Shown here piece by piece: positions 36,875 to 47,239 of a DNA stretch of 64,000 nucleotides. The position numbers and the translations under genes were made by a program. The notes below the pieces were generated by a model. That model was not told the origin of the DNA. It was given only the letters and a program-made list of their open reading frames with translations, and did no database searches. Source of the DNA: Arsukibacterium sp. UBA3155 (lineage in GTDB: Bacteria > Pseudomonadota > Gammaproteobacteria > Enterobacterales > Alteromonadaceae); NCBI GenBank assembly GCA_002364615.1, contig DEYP01000015.1:227570-291569 (forward strand), read 5' to 3'. Position 1 is the first letter of the stretch, and every line of letters starts with the position of its first letter.

Positions 36875-39487
36875 ATGCCGTCAGACCAGAAACCGGAGCA
36901 AGCCCTAAGCAGCCATACCCCGATGATGCAGCAATATTTGGGGTTAAAAAGTGAGCATCCCGATATTTTGCTGTTTTACCGGATGGGTGACTTTTACGAG
37001 TTATTTTTTGATGATGCGAAAAAAGCTGCGGCGCTGCTGGATATCTCGCTAACCAAAAGGGGCCAGAGCGCCGGCCAGCCGATCCCGATGGCCGGTGTGC
37101 CGTATCATGCCATTGAAGGGTATCTGGCGCGGCTGGTGCAGTTAGGTGAATCTATTGCCATTTGTGAGCAAATTGGCGACCCGGCAACCAGCAAGGGCCC
37201 GGTTGAGCGCAAAGTGGTGCGTATTGTTACCCCGGGTACCGTTACCGACGAAGCACTGTTAAACGAGCGGCAGGATAATTTGCTCTGTGCTATCTGTGAG
37301 CAGCGCGGCCAGCTTGGTCTGGCGCAGCTGGATTTAAGCGCCGGCCGCTTTTTAATTAATCAGGTGGCCAATAGCAGTGATCTGACAGCGCTATTACAAC
37401 GGCTTAACCCGGCCGAGTTACTTTACCCCGAACTGTTTAGCCAGCCCGAGTTGTGTCAATCGCGTAAAGGCGCCCGTCGCCGTCCCGAGTGGGAGTTTGA
37501 GCTGGCCACTGCGAAACGGCTGCTATGCCAGCAATTTGGCACCAAAGATCTCATCAGCTTCGGCGTTGACGAAGCCCCGGTAGCATTGATGGCCGCCGGC
37601 TGCCTGATGCAATATGTCAAAGACACCCAGCGAGCCAGCCTGCCGCATATCCGTGCCATCGCGCTGGAACGCCCTGAAGACTATATCGTGCTTGATGCCG
37701 CGACCAGGCGTAATCTGGAGCTGACCCAAAACCTCAGTGGTGGCGTTGACAACACCCTGGCAGCAGTATTGGACCGTAACCAGACGGCAATGGGCTCGCG
37801 CCTGTTAAAACGCTGGGTGCATGCGCCACTGCGTAATCAGGCACAGGTTAATGCGCGACTTGATACGGTAGCGGAGCTCACTGATGATACGGAAAGCTTG
37901 CAACCTGCCCTGAAAAATATTGGTGACATTGAGCGGGTTATCGCCAGGCTGGCTTTGCGAAGTGCCAGGCCGCGTGATTTTGCACGCTTGCGCCAGGCAC
38001 TGGTTCAGCTGCCGGCATTACAGCAGGATTTAAGCTTTGCCAATACCTCATTGCTGCAAACGATTGCCAGCAACAGCGCGCCCATGCCAGAACTGTTGCA
38101 ACTGTTAACTGCAGCAATAGTTGAAGCGCCGCCAGTGCTCATTCGCGATGGTGGCGTCATTGCAGACGGCTATAACAGCGATTTAGACCACTGGCGGGCG
38201 CTGGCCACCGGTGCCACTGATTATTTACAGCAACTGGAGCTGCGCGAACGTGAACGCACCGGCATTGCCTCGCTTAAAGTGGGTTTTAACCGGGTGCACG
38301 GCTACTATATTGAAACCGGCCGCAGTAGCGACACCAAGGTGCCACCGGAATACGTCAGGCGCCAGACCTTAAAAAATAACGAGCGTTATATTATTCCTGA
38401 GTTAAAGGAATATGAAGATAAAGTGCTGGGCAGCCAGAGCCAGGCGCTGGCACTGGAAAAACAGCTGTACGAGCAATTATTTGAACTGATCAGCCCCTTT
38501 TTAAGCCAGTTACAACAACTGGCCCAGTCGCTGGCCGAACTGGATGTGCTGTGCACCTTTGCTGAACGGGCGAGCAGTCTGAACTATTGCCGGCCGCGCC
38601 TTCACAGCGAACCCGGTATTGAACTGGCAAAAGGCCGCCATCCGGTGGTAGAACAGGTATTAACTGAACCTTTTATTGCCAATCCGCTTAGTCTTCATGC
38701 CAACCGGCGGATGCTGATGGTTACCGGGCCGAATATGGGCGGTAAATCAACCTATATGCGCCAGACAGCGTTGATAACCCTGATGGCCTATATTGGCTGT
38801 TTTGTACCGGCAGAAAGTGCCAGCCTGGGACCGGTTGACCGGATATTCACCCGGATTGGCGCTTCTGATGATTTAGCCTCAGGTCGCTCAACCTTTATGG
38901 TGGAAATGAGCGAAACGGCCACTATATTGCACCACGCCACCGAGCATAGTCTGGTATTAATGGACGAAATTGGCCGCGGCACCAGCACCTATGATGGCTT
39001 AAGCCTGGCCTGGGCGTGTGCCGATTATTTAGCGACCCGCATTAAGGCCCTGACCTTATTTGCCACCCACTATTTTGAGCTAACCGAACTGGCTAACACG
39101 CTGCAAGGTGTGGTGAACGTTCATCTGGATGCCGTAGAACATGGCGATGATATTGTGTTTATGCACCATGTGCAGGACGGCGCTGCCAGCAAAAGCTTTG
39201 GCCTGCAGGTGGCGCAGCTCGCTGGCGTACCTAAAGCAGTGATTAACCAGGCCAGACAAAAGCTTAGCCAGCTGGAACAACAAGGCCGGGCGCAGCTGGG
39301 CGTGGCGACAAAACCAGCCGGGGCCGAGGTGGCAAGCCAGCCAGCCGAGTTCCAGCAGCAACTGCCCTTGATGCCAGAGCAACATCCGCTAGTGCAACAA
39401 CTGGCATCGCTTAACCCCGATGATCTTAGTGCACGCCAGGCACTGGATTTACTTTACCAGCTTAGCCGGCAGGCAAAGGAAACCTGA
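36875..39487 (+). CDS. mutS: DNA mismatch repair protein MutS
   Basis: Recognises mismatches and starts MutL-dependent repair. 870 residues. The mismatch-reading motif is [13 protein letters not shown] with Phe 40 and Glu 42. The ATPase part has Walker [11 protein letters not shown] near residue 618, the [14 protein letters not shown] signature, Walker [17 protein letters not shown] and the THYFEL switch. Length and motifs fit a standard MutS1. Its stop overlaps the start of the benE-like gene (TGATG), so the two are co-translated, which is unusual for mutS. In E. coli and relatives the mutS-rpoS region is variable; here two genes separate mutS from rpoS. Confidence 0.98.
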   Translation: MPSDQKPEQALSSHTPMMQQYLGLKSEHPDILLFYRMGDFYELFFDDAKKAAALLDISLTKRGQSAGQPIPMAGVPYHAIEGYLARLVQLGESIAICEQIGDPATSKGPVERKVVRIVTPGTVTDEALLNERQDNLLCAICEQRGQLGLAQLDLSAGRFLINQVANSSDLTALLQRLNPAELLYPELFSQPELCQSRKGARRRPEWEFELATAKRLLCQQFGTKDLISFGVDEAPVALMAAGCLMQYVKDTQRASLPHIRAIALERPEDYIVLDAATRRNLELTQNLSGGVDNTLAAVLDRNQTAMGSRLLKRWVHAPLRNQAQVNARLDTVAELTDDTESLQPALKNIGDIERVIARLALRSARPRDFARLRQALVQLPALQQDLSFANTSLLQTIASNSAPMPELLQLLTAAIVEAPPVLIRDGGVIADGYNSDLDHWRALATGATDYLQQLELRERERTGIASLKVGFNRVHGYYIETGRSSDTKVPPEYVRRQTLKNNERYIIPELKEYEDKVLGSQSQALALEKQLYEQLFELISPFLSQLQQLAQSLAELDVLCTFAERASSLNYCRPRLHSEPGIELAKGRHPVVEQVLTEPFIANPLSLHANRRMLMVTGPNMGGKSTYMRQTALITLMAYIGCFVPAESASLGPVDRIFTRIGASDDLASGRSTFMVEMSETATILHHATEHSLVLMDEIGRGTSTYDGLSLAWACADYLATRIKALTLFATHYFELTELANTLQGVVNVHLDAVEHGDDIVFMHHVQDGAASKSFGLQVAQLAGVPKAVINQARQKLSQLEQQGRAQLGVATKPAGAEVASQPAEFQQQLPLMPEQHPLVQQLASLNPDDLSARQALDLLYQLSRQAKET

Positions 39488-40656
39488 TGTTATTAAAAGA
39501 TCTGAGTTTATCCGCCGTTGTGGCCGGCTTTGTCGCGGTGCTGGTTGGGTTTGCCAGCTCGGTCGCCATTGTATTTCAGGCAGCCAGTGCCGCCGGTGCC
39601 AGCAATGAGATCATGGCCTCCTGGCTGTTGGCGCTGGGTATCGGTATGGCGGCGACTTGCATTGGCCTGTCGTGGTATTACAAAGCGCCGGTAATCACCG
39701 CCTGGTCTACCCCGGGTGCCGCGTTACTGGCCACCAGTTTACAGGGCCTGAGCATTGAGCAAGCCACCGGAGTGTTTATTTTCACTGCCATTCTGGGGCT
39801 GATAATTGGCATTACCGGCTGGTTTGAGAAGCTTACCCGGTTAATCCCGCTGCCACTGGCCAGTGCCATGCTGGCGGGCATTTTACTGCAATTTGGTTTT
39901 GCCGTATTCAGTTCAATGCAAAGCCAGTGGCTGTTGGTTGGCAGCATGTGTCTGGTGTACCTTATTGCTAAAGTATACCTGCCTCGTTACGCCATTTTAC
40001 TGGTTATGCTAAGCGGCATTATCACCGTGGTACTTGGCGGTACTCTCGACTTATCGGCGGTAACCCTTAGCCTGGCACAGCCGGTGTGGGTCACTCCACA
40101 GTTTTCAGTCAGTGCATTAATCGGCGTAGGTTTACCGCTATTGCTGGTAACTATGGCCTCCCAAAATATCCCTGGTGTGGCGGTGCTCAGAGCCAGCGGC
40201 TATAACACGCCGATTTCGCCGCTCATTAGCAGCACGGCATTGAGCACACTATTACTGGCACCCTGGGGCGCCTTTTCAATTAATCTGGCGGCCATTACGG
40301 CTGCCATTTGTACCGGTAGCGAAGCACATCCTAAACCAGAAAAGCGCTATATTGCCGGCATCGCGGCCGGGGTGTTTTATTTGCTGGCTGGCTTAGCCGG
40401 GGCTACTGTCGTTGCGCTTTTTGCCGCCTTTCCCAAAGAAATGGTGGCGGCACTGGCCGGGCTGGCACTGATTAGCACCATTGCTGCTAATCTGGCGACC
40501 ACCACCAGCGAGCCCAAATACCGCGATGCGGCAGTGATTACCTTACTGGTCACTGCATCCGGTGCCAGCTTTTTTGGGCTGGCTTCCGCCTTCTGGGGCT
40601 TAATCGCCGGCGCGGTTACGGTGGCTATTCAGCATAAAAAAAACGCCGGTGATTAA
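39487..40656 (+). CDS. benE: BenE-family (benzoate/H+ symporter-like) membrane transporter
   Basis: Inner-membrane protein with about 11-12 hydrophobic helices, 389 residues, of the benzoate transporter BenE family (related to nucleobase transporters). Typical blocks: VAGFVAVLVGFASSVAIVFQAA, ITAWSTPGAALLATSL, IPLPLASAMLAGILLQFG, VTMASQNIPGVAVLRASGY, APWGAFSINLAAITAAIC. The start overlaps the mutS stop. No aromatic-degradation genes are in the window, so the real substrate is open. The end of the coding region lies inside the terminator hairpin that serves the converging M14 gene. Confidence 0.88.
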   Translation: MLLKDLSLSAVVAGFVAVLVGFASSVAIVFQAASAAGASNEIMASWLLALGIGMAATCIGLSWYYKAPVITAWSTPGAALLATSLQGLSIEQATGVFIFTAILGLIIGITGWFEKLTRLIPLPLASAMLAGILLQFGFAVFSSMQSQWLLVGSMCLVYLIAKVYLPRYAILLVMLSGIITVVLGGTLDLSAVTLSLAQPVWVTPQFSVSALIGVGLPLLLVTMASQNIPGVAVLRASGYNTPISPLISSTALSTLLLAPWGAFSINLAAITAAICTGSEAHPKPEKRYIAGIAAGVFYLLAGLAGATVVALFAAFPKEMVAALAGLALISTIAANLATTTSEPKYRDAAVITLLVTASGASFFGLASAFWGLIAGAVTVAIQHKKNAGD

Positions 40657-40662
40657 CCGGCG
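40636..40662 (-). terminator. Terminator of the M14 peptidase gene, inside the benE 3' end
   Basis: Stem CGCCGGT / ACCGGCG (40644-40650 with 40656-40662), five-base loop, followed on the minus strand by eight T. It ends minus-strand transcription from the peptidase gene 41 bases away; its T run is encoded by lysine codons of the benE-like gene. Confidence 0.82.
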
Positions 40663-40703
40663 CTGTTCAACTGCAAATGTCAGCTTTATTAGCGGATCAG
40701 ACT

Positions 40704-43376
40704 CTAACGCAGCGGGCTGGCATGGGCAGCACCACGGAATACCGCATTGATATACAGTAAATGCATGCCATCAACATAGGCGCGGAAGTTCGGCTCCTGG
40801 GTAAAGCTGATAACCTGCCCTTTGCCTACGGCCTGCACCATTACCAACGGCTTATTGGCAATTTGCAGGCGGTTTTCATCCCAGACAAAGCCGCCGGCCA
40901 GTAATTGCTCTGCTGGCGCAAACCTGACCACATTACGGCCATCAGCAATGGTTAATGGCTGATACACCTGATTACCAACGTACACACTATTGACGGTCTC
41001 TGGCACCCCTGCGGTCAGCCAATGCTGTTGGTCAACTTCGGCGCGGGCTATAAAACCTGGCACCCAATCCGGATCGGCTTTTTCGGGTACCAGCCACTGC
41101 TGATATTCCTCAGGCGTTTTGATGATACTGCCGGCAACCTTGCTCTCTTGCTCTGTCTTTCTCTCTTCACCTTCACGCACTTTATATTCGCGCTTGCTGC
41201 TCAGTAACGGGCTTTCCCCGGCCAGCAACAGGTCGGTAGCATTACCCAGCGCAATCAGCACGCCGCCGCGCTCGACAAAACTGCGTAAATTTGCAAGGCC
41301 ACTATCACCCAATATCTGCTGATAACTGCCACGGCTGCTGGCCGGTACAATTAACACCTGATAATGACTCAGATTGCCACCACGCAACTGCTCCGGACGC
41401 ATCGCCGTGACCGGATAATTTAAATTGCGCTCCAGCACAAAACGGGCACTGCCAGCACTTAATGGGTTCGTCGGTTCATCCCACAGCATAGCTACATTGG
41501 GCTTATGCAGCGTTTTCACATTATAAGAGCCAAAATTAGGACCATCGGTTACCCAGCTTGTATCTATGCCGGTAACGGTGGCACCACTGGCAGCCGCCAG
41601 CTGCTCAACCTGCTCTGAGAGTTGCGGGCTGTTATCGGCATTACTTACAATTAAACTACCGGCCGGGTAGCGCTTACCATTTTGATGGGTAAAGGGTAAA
41701 TCGCTGCTTTTTACGGTTACGCCTTGTTGCAATGCGCCACTGGCAAAGCGGGCTGCTGCCATATCGCCCCATGGCACAATATAACCAAAGCTGGCAGCAG
41801 GGTTAGTTACCTTACCGGCCAGGATCCGCTCCGCGCTAACCGTGGTGGTAGCCACATTCACCGCCCGGTTACAACTGACTACCGGCAGGTTATACATCAG
41901 CGGTAATGACCAGGCTGTCACATCGTATATTTCGTCTGGCAGATTATTTGCGCGCCGCTGTTCTTGTTTAGCAATAAACGCCTTGTCCATCGGCACCGTA
42001 TCATCCAGCAAGGTGCGTATTAAATGATACGTTGGCTGGGCGGTGTTAACCACATAACTACCTGCCTGATAACTTTCACCACAGGCTTTAAAACTTTCGG
42101 TTGCTTTACCCACCGTGATGCCATGCTCGGTCAGAATCGCGCTTAATTTGGTATGGCCAGCCTCGTCGCGCTTCGCCGGGAAAATAAAGCTGCGCACCGG
42201 GCCAGAGCTGCCTTGCTTAATGGCATCTTTGCGGTACTGATAAAAGTTCGTCAACAGCTGTGGCGCCCGCTGACTGGCTGTTTCAATGGTGGCCATAAAG
42301 GCGACAAAATTCCGCTGTACACCATCGGCAAAAGTGAGTATTTCACCGTCGTCTTTACGATACTGATGACCCCGGGCTGACGCCATTTCGTACGTCATGG
42401 CGACACTGCCCTGGTACAGCGGCCAACTGGCACCATAGCCCGGGTAAAACGCATCAAATATTTCCCGGGTAAAATAGTCGTAACCAAATTTATCAAACCA
42501 GCGGGCATTGTTTTCACCCAGCCACTGCAGGCTCTGGCGCTGATTGGCCTGAATATGCGGATTATACGGCTCGGCCTCCGGGCTGAAGTAATAGCCCATA
42601 TCGCCACCCATTTCATGCGAGTCGACAAACACCAGCGGATAGACCTGTTGCAAGGCCTTAACCCGGCCGCGGGTTTCCGGCTGGGTTAACGAGATCCAGT
42701 CACGGTTCATATCAAACAGATAATGATTGGTGCGTCCCTGTGGCCAGGGTTCGTTCTGCTCGGCCGATAACCGATCAGCCGAATGCTCGAGGCCGACCGT
42801 GGCATAATAACGACTGACAAAGCGGTTGCGACCATCCGGGTTTTGCAACGGGTCAATGTAAACCAGGGTATTACTCAGCAAGCTAGCGGTTTGCTGGCTA
42901 TTATCCGCCAGCAAGTGATACGCCAGTGCCATGGCGGACTCCGGAGGACTTATTTCATTACCGTGCAAACTACTGGCAATCCAGACACTGGCCGGCAGCT
43001 CACTAATCAGCTGCTGTGCTTCGCGTTCACCCACGTTTTGCGGGTTGGCCAATTGCTGCATTTTCAGCTGAATATCCGCCAGCCTGCCAATATTTTTCTC
43101 GCTACCAATCACCACATAAAACAGCGGCCGGCCCTGCCAGCTTTTGGCATAGGGAACCAGTTTAATCCGGTTTGGATGCGCCTGTGCCAGCTGTTCAAAA
43201 TACTGTTTTATCTGTGCCGGCTCTGCAATCCGGCTGGCCAGAGGAAACCCCAGCACCTGTTCAACTGAGGCAACGGTGTCGCGATAGTCACTGTCCGGAA
43301 ATACCGGCACAGCCTGGCTGGCCGCAGAGCCCAGCGCTAACGCCGCAGTCAGCACAGCAATTTTTTGTAACGACAT
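40704..43376 (-). CDS. Secreted M14-family metallocarboxypeptidase
   Basis: Exported zinc peptidase of 890 residues. Signal peptide MSLQKIAVLTAALALGSAASQA. The N-terminal M14 domain has the zinc ligands His 138 and Glu 141 in SSLHGNEISPPES and His 254 in FVDSHEMGG, the arginine region PLQNPDGRNR, and the catalytic Glu 330 in MTYEMAS. The C-terminal half has no peptidase motif; it includes blocks such as HYQVLIVPASSRGSY and LRSFVERGGVLIALG, like glutamine-amidotransferase-type folds often attached to large M14 proteins. All catalytic residues are kept. The gene stands alone with its own terminator. Its substrate is probably peptides or cell-wall peptides in the periplasm or medium (inference). 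Confidence 0.9.
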   Translation of the reverse strand: MSLQKIAVLTAALALGSAASQAVPVFPDSDYRDTVASVEQVLGFPLASRIAEPAQIKQYFEQLAQAHPNRIKLVPYAKSWQGRPLFYVVIGSEKNIGRLADIQLKMQQLANPQNVGEREAQQLISELPASVWIASSLHGNEISPPESAMALAYHLLADNSQQTASLLSNTLVYIDPLQNPDGRNRFVSRYYATVGLEHSADRLSAEQNEPWPQGRTNHYLFDMNRDWISLTQPETRGRVKALQQVYPLVFVDSHEMGGDMGYYFSPEAEPYNPHIQANQRQSLQWLGENNARWFDKFGYDYFTREIFDAFYPGYGASWPLYQGSVAMTYEMASARGHQYRKDDGEILTFADGVQRNFVAFMATIETASQRAPQLLTNFYQYRKDAIKQGSSGPVRSFIFPAKRDEAGHTKLSAILTEHGITVGKATESFKACGESYQAGSYVVNTAQPTYHLIRTLLDDTVPMDKAFIAKQEQRRANNLPDEIYDVTAWSLPLMYNLPVVSCNRAVNVATTTVSAERILAGKVTNPAASFGYIVPWGDMAAARFASGALQQGVTVKSSDLPFTHQNGKRYPAGSLIVSNADNSPQLSEQVEQLAAASGATVTGIDTSWVTDGPNFGSYNVKTLHKPNVAMLWDEPTNPLSAGSARFVLERNLNYPVTAMRPEQLRGGNLSHYQVLIVPASSRGSYQQILGDSGLANLRSFVERGGVLIALGNATDLLLAGESPLLSSKREYKVREGEERKTEQESKVAGSIIKTPEEYQQWLVPEKADPDWVPGFIARAEVDQQHWLTAGVPETVNSVYVGNQVYQPLTIADGRNVVRFAPAEQLLAGGFVWDENRLQIANKPLVMVQAVGKGQVISFTQEPNFRAYVDGMHLLYINAVFRGAAHASPLR

Positions 43377-43535
43377 GAAAAACCCTTCTATGTTGCTATA
43401 TGATAGTTAGCCTACGCTAAGCGGCCTGTCTCAATGATGCAATACCGCGGCCCCTTTGTTGCGACCAACTGTGACAAAGCTACGCCAGATGTTATGTCAT
43501 TTTAAACGTTTAACTGGTTCACTGTTTGCAAACAG

Positions 43536-43559
43536 AAACGGGCGCCAGAGCGCCCGTTT
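43536..43559 (-). terminator. rpoS terminator
   Basis: Stem AAACGGGCG / CGCCCGTTT (43536-43544 with 43551-43559), six-base loop, about 30 bases after the rpoS stop. The following bases are T-rich but interrupted, so strength is moderate. Confidence 0.75.
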
Positions 43560-43588
43560 TGTTAGTATCCCGTTAATACCCCGCGTGC

Positions 43589-44590
43589 TTAATCCTGAAA
43601 CAGCGTCTCAATATTCAGGCCCTGATGGGTCACTATTTCCTTTAAGCGGCGCAGTGCCTCTACCTGAATTTGCCGCACCCGTTCACGGGTTAAGCCAATT
43701 TCATGACCGACATCTTCCAGAGTTGACGGCTCATAGCCCAGCAAGCCAAAACGCCGGGCCAGCACTTCACGCTGCTTCGGGTTTAGCTCGTCCAGCCACA
43801 ACACCAGGTGCTGACGAATATCTTCATCCTGCAGTTCACCCTCTGGTCCCTGCTCTTTTTCATCCGCAATTACATCCAGTAGCTGCTTTTCCGAGGCACC
43901 GGCTACCGGCATATCAACCGAGGTTATTTTTTCGTTCAGTTTTAACATTTTGCGCACTTCAGCCACCGGCCGGTCCAGCGCTGCGGCAATTTCTTCCGGG
44001 GTCGGTTCATGGTCAAGCTTCTGCGATAGCTCGCGGGCGGCACGCAAATAAATATTCAGTTCTTTCACCACATGAATAGGCAGCCGGATAGTCCGGGTCT
44101 GGTTCATAATGGCACGTTCGATGGTCTGGCGGATCCACCAGGTGGCATAGGTAGAAAAGCGAAAGCCCCGCTCCGGGTCAAACTTCTCAACCGCCCGGAT
44201 CAGTCCTAAGTTACCTTCTTCAATTAAATCCAGTAATGCCAGACCACGGTTAATGTAACGACGGGCTATTTTGACCACCAGCCGCAAGTTGCTTTCAATC
44301 ATTCTTTTGCGGGCAGCGGCATCGCCTTTTAACGATAGCCGTGAAAAATACACTTCTTCTTCAGCGCTTAGCAGCGGAGAGAAACCAATTTCACCCAGAT
44401 AAATTTGAGTGGCATCCATGGTTTTGTGGCTGTCATCTTTGGCAAATACATCATCGGGTATCACTTCTTCACCCGCCAATTCTGCCACATCTGGCTCCAT
44501 CTCTTCGTCCAGGGTTGCTACTTCCTCTGTCAACTCGTCTTCTTTTAATTCTGCGTCTGACGCTACAACTTTAACACTCTTAAGTCCCAT
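43589..44590 (-). CDS. rpoS: RNA polymerase sigma factor RpoS (sigma-38)
   Basis: General stress and stationary-phase sigma factor, 333 residues. After an acidic N-terminus come the sigma-70 regions: [21 protein letters not shown] (1.2), [43 protein letters not shown] split across regions 2.1-2.2, [17 protein letters not shown] (2.3-2.4), region 3, and [28 protein letters not shown] (4.2). ATG 44590 has GAAAGGAT upstream. It follows nlpD by 162 bases, the usual order; in E. coli the main rpoS promoter lies inside nlpD, and that may be so here, but I did not see it. Confidence 0.98.
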   Translation of the reverse strand: MGLKSVKVVASDAELKEDELTEEVATLDEEMEPDVAELAGEEVIPDDVFAKDDSHKTMDATQIYLGEIGFSPLLSAEEEVYFSRLSLKGDAAARKRMIESNLRLVVKIARRYINRGLALLDLIEEGNLGLIRAVEKFDPERGFRFSTYATWWIRQTIERAIMNQTRTIRLPIHVVKELNIYLRAARELSQKLDHEPTPEEIAAALDRPVAEVRKMLKLNEKITSVDMPVAGASEKQLLDVIADEKEQGPEGELQDEDIRQHLVLWLDELNPKQREVLARRFGLLGYEPSTLEDVGHEIGLTRERVRQIQVEALRRLKEIVTHQGLNIETLFQD

Positions 44591-44752
44591 ATCCTTTCTC
44601 CCACGTCTGCCGGGTGTCGGGGCTGACTAAGCTACCTTCCTGCCTGCGTGCTTGTGTTCAAACGCTAACCTTGCTGGTTAGTCTCATTGTCACGATATTT
44701 TTGTTATTACCACAGCGTTATTAGGGCAGCGCTTTGTTACACTTTATCGATC

Positions 44753-45667
44753 TCAGGGTAAATATCGTATCGGATCCACTGACTTACCCCTAAAACGTAT
44801 TTCGAAATGTAACCGGCTATCCGTCGCATCGGTTGCTCCCATCTCAGCAATTTGCTGCCCGGCAGCAACCTGTTGCCGCTCTGCGACCAAAATACGTTTG
44901 TTGTGCGCATAAGCACTTAAATAATCGTCGTTATGCTTAATGATAATCAAGTTACCATAACCGCGTAAGGCACTACCGGCATATACTACCAGGCCATCTG
45001 CAGCGGCATTTATTCTGCTGCCTTCCCGTCCCGCAATATCTATCCCTTTATTACCATGTTCCAGGGTAGAAAATTGCGAAACTATCTTACCTTTTACTGG
45101 CCAGTGCCATTGCACCTTGTTTCCAGCTAAGGTATTATCCGCGGTTTTTTGTTCGTTTTTAGCTGTTGTAGTCTGAACATAACGTGTTTGTTTTGTTGAA
45201 GCAACAGGTTTAGCGGCATTTGCTGAACTATTTGATTTTGCTTGGGTTGGCTTTGTTGTCCGAGCCGTCTGCGTTGTGGTAGCCGGTTTTGCCCGGGTGG
45301 GCTGGCGGTTGGTCGTTTTAACCGGCGATGAGGTTGCATTGTCCCGATTACTGGCTGCCGACCTGGTCACGGCAAGCTGGATAACCTGGCCCGGATAAAT
45401 GGTATAAGGGCTGTTTATTTTGTTGCTGCTGGCTAGCGTGCGCACGTCGACCCCGGCCCGAAAGGCAATGGCATACAACGTATCACCACGCTGCACCACA
45501 TACTGACTCGCTGCCAGCGTGCCGCGGTTACGCTCTTTGTAAGGGTTTTCTCTTAGCTCAAGCGTGGTTACCGGCGCCGGACCAGAGCTTGAGGTACAGC
45601 CACTCAGTGCTGTCAACAGCACACCTGGCAGTATTGCAATCAGCCACAGGCCGGTGATCCGGTTAAT
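44753..45667 (-). CDS. nlpD: NlpD, murein hydrolase activator lipoprotein (start at a rare ATT)
   Basis: Outer-membrane lipoprotein that activates amidases for septal peptidoglycan splitting. Domains: LysM (about 55-100: YVVQRGDTLYAIAFRAGVDV), a Thr/Lys/Gln linker, and a LytM/M23 domain with HGNKGIDIAGREGSRINAAADG and LHFEIRFRGKSVDP. The LytM domain lacks the full set of zinc ligands, as is usual for NlpD. Start: the only conventional in-frame start before the lipobox is GTG 45622, giving just MLLTALSGC. Upstream the frame stays open to an ATT at 45667 with AAGGAG six bases ahead, giving MNRITGLWLIAILPGVLLTALSGC split as a normal lipoprotein signal, and an in-frame stop lies just before. I therefore propose ATT. 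Confidence 0.88.
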   Translation of the reverse strand: MNRITGLWLIAILPGVLLTALSGCTSSSGPAPVTTLELRENPYKERNRGTLAASQYVVQRGDTLYAIAFRAGVDVRTLASSNKINSPYTIYPGQVIQLAVTRSAASNRDNATSSPVKTTNRQPTRAKPATTTQTARTTKPTQAKSNSSANAAKPVASTKQTRYVQTTTAKNEQKTADNTLAGNKVQWHWPVKGKIVSQFSTLEHGNKGIDIAGREGSRINAAADGLVVYAGSALRGYGNLIIIKHNDDYLSAYAHNKRILVAERQQVAAGQQIAEMGATDATDSRLHFEIRFRGKSVDPIRYLP

Positions 45668-45670
45668 GTG

Positions 45671-46567
45671 CTACTCCTTCGCTTTTACCGCTGCAGCGGG
45701 GTTAAACAACCGCTCTAAATTCATTAACAGGGTAATCATCATCATTCCGGCTACTAATGAACCCACGGCCAGCAACAGATCATGGCTGCCAAGCTGCTGC
45801 TGATATTGCCACGGACTCAGCATCTGTTGCTCATACTGCCATGGCCAAATCCGGTATAGCGCGCCGATAACAACCCCAATTAATAATGCCAGCGTGGCAT
45901 CGTGCCGATGCTGCAATAGCCAGTTCAGCAGTTTAGAGAAGCTGAGTAAACCCACCAGACAGCCGCTGGCAAACAAAATAATTGTCCCCAGCTGTAACTC
46001 GGTAACAGCCAGCATTACCGGGCCATACATGCCTAAAATCAGCAAAATAAAGGCGCCGGAAATACCGGGTAAAATCATCGCGCAAATCGCCACCGCGCCG
46101 GCCAGAAAAAACATATAGGGTGCCGGGTTTAGCTGTACCGGCGCCAGCATGCCAATACCCACAGCAAATACCACCCCTGCACCACACAACATCAGGCGCG
46201 GTGCCGACCAGCTGACACTGCGCAGTAATACCGGTAATGACGCCAGAATTAAACCGTTAAAAAATGCCCATAGCGGCACCGGGCGATACTCCAGTAAATA
46301 ACCAATAACGTTGGCCAGAGAAAAAATACTTAGCAGTATTCCTGTCACCAGGCAGAGCAGGAAAGTCCCGTCGATATGCCGCCATAGCTGAGTAATACGG
46401 CCACTTAGCAGCAGTTTTACTGCAGTTATATTCACGGCGCTGATCGCCGCCAGCAAACGGCTGTAAATACCCAGTATAAATGCCAGAGTACCGCCTGAAA
46501 CGCCCGGCACAACATCTGCTGCCCCCATGGCCAGGCCTTTAATTATCCACTGTACATAGTTTTTCAT
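45671..46567 (-). CDS. DUF368 (PopT-type) polyisoprenyl-phosphate translocase
   Basis: Inner-membrane protein, 298 residues with about eight to nine hydrophobic segments. The family signature is clear: IIKGLAMGAADVVPGVSGGTLAFILGIY at the N-terminus, and its internal echo CAMILPGISGAFILLILGMYGPV. DUF368 proteins were recently assigned as translocases that flip undecaprenyl phosphate back across the membrane for envelope synthesis (established for PopT homologues). The gene sits between pcm and nlpD; its stop is inside the nlpD ribosome-binding region. In E. coli nlpD directly follows pcm, so this is an insertion in the operon that joins two envelope functions. Confidence 0.9.
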   Translation of the reverse strand: MKNYVQWIIKGLAMGAADVVPGVSGGTLAFILGIYSRLLAAISAVNITAVKLLLSGRITQLWRHIDGTFLLCLVTGILLSIFSLANVIGYLLEYRPVPLWAFFNGLILASLPVLLRSVSWSAPRLMLCGAGVVFAVGIGMLAPVQLNPAPYMFFLAGAVAICAMILPGISGAFILLILGMYGPVMLAVTELQLGTIILFASGCLVGLLSFSKLLNWLLQHRHDATLALLIGVVIGALYRIWPWQYEQQMLSPWQYQQQLGSHDLLLAVGSLVAGMMMITLLMNLERLFNPAAAVKAKE

Positions 46568-46599
46568 GATTGCGTGTGACTGCCTTCTACTGCTTACGG

Positions 46600-47238
46600 T
46601 TAACCTAATTCACCTGGCACCAGAGGTACAAAGCGTACGGCTTCAATATCGGTACTGCTAAAGGTATCGCCGGTTCGCTGATATACCCGTAATACCTGAT
46701 CTTTTAAACCAACCGGAATAACCAGCCTGCCACCTTCACTTAATTGCTGCAATAACGCTTCAGGTACTTCAGTCGGCGCGGCAGTTACAATAATGCTGTC
46801 AAATGGGGCTTTGCTGGGCCAACCTAACCAGCCGTCACCATGCTTCATTGACACATTGTGTAAATCCAGTTGTTGCAACCGGCGTTTCGCCTGAAACTGC
46901 AATGCTTTGATGCGCTCAACCGAGCAGACATGCTTAAATAAATGGGCCAGAATAGCCGTTTGATAACCCGAACCCGTGCCAATTTCCAGTACTTTGCCCG
47001 GTGCCTTACCCTGCAGCAATAACTCGGTCATTCTCGCCACAATATAGGGTTGCGAAATGGTCTGGCCCTGACCAATCGGCAGAGCAGTATTTTCATAGGC
47101 TTTATGCGCTAATATCGCTTCGACAAACAGGTGACGGGGTACCTGCGATACCGCCTGCAGGACCTCGTTGTCGCTGATGCCTTCTGTTCGCAATTTTTGG
47201 GCTAATACCGCTGCACTTCGCGCTGTTGCTACTGCCAT
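46600..47238 (-). CDS. pcm: Protein-L-isoaspartate O-methyltransferase
   Basis: Repairs isoaspartyl residues in aged proteins using S-adenosylmethionine. 212 residues; [38 protein letters not shown] is the substrate region (given here in parts of the family block), [15 protein letters not shown] the SAM site, and [15 protein letters not shown] and GGRLVIPVG the C-terminal motifs. Starts one base after the surE stop, the normal gammaproteobacterial order. Confidence 0.97.
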   Translation of the reverse strand: MAVATARSAAVLAQKLRTEGISDNEVLQAVSQVPRHLFVEAILAHKAYENTALPIGQGQTISQPYIVARMTELLLQGKAPGKVLEIGTGSGYQTAILAHLFKHVCSVERIKALQFQAKRRLQQLDLHNVSMKHGDGWLGWPSKAPFDSIIVTAAPTEVPEALLQQLSEGGRLVIPVGLKDQVLRVYQRTGDTFSSTDIEAVRFVPLVPGELG

Positions 47239-47239
47239 A

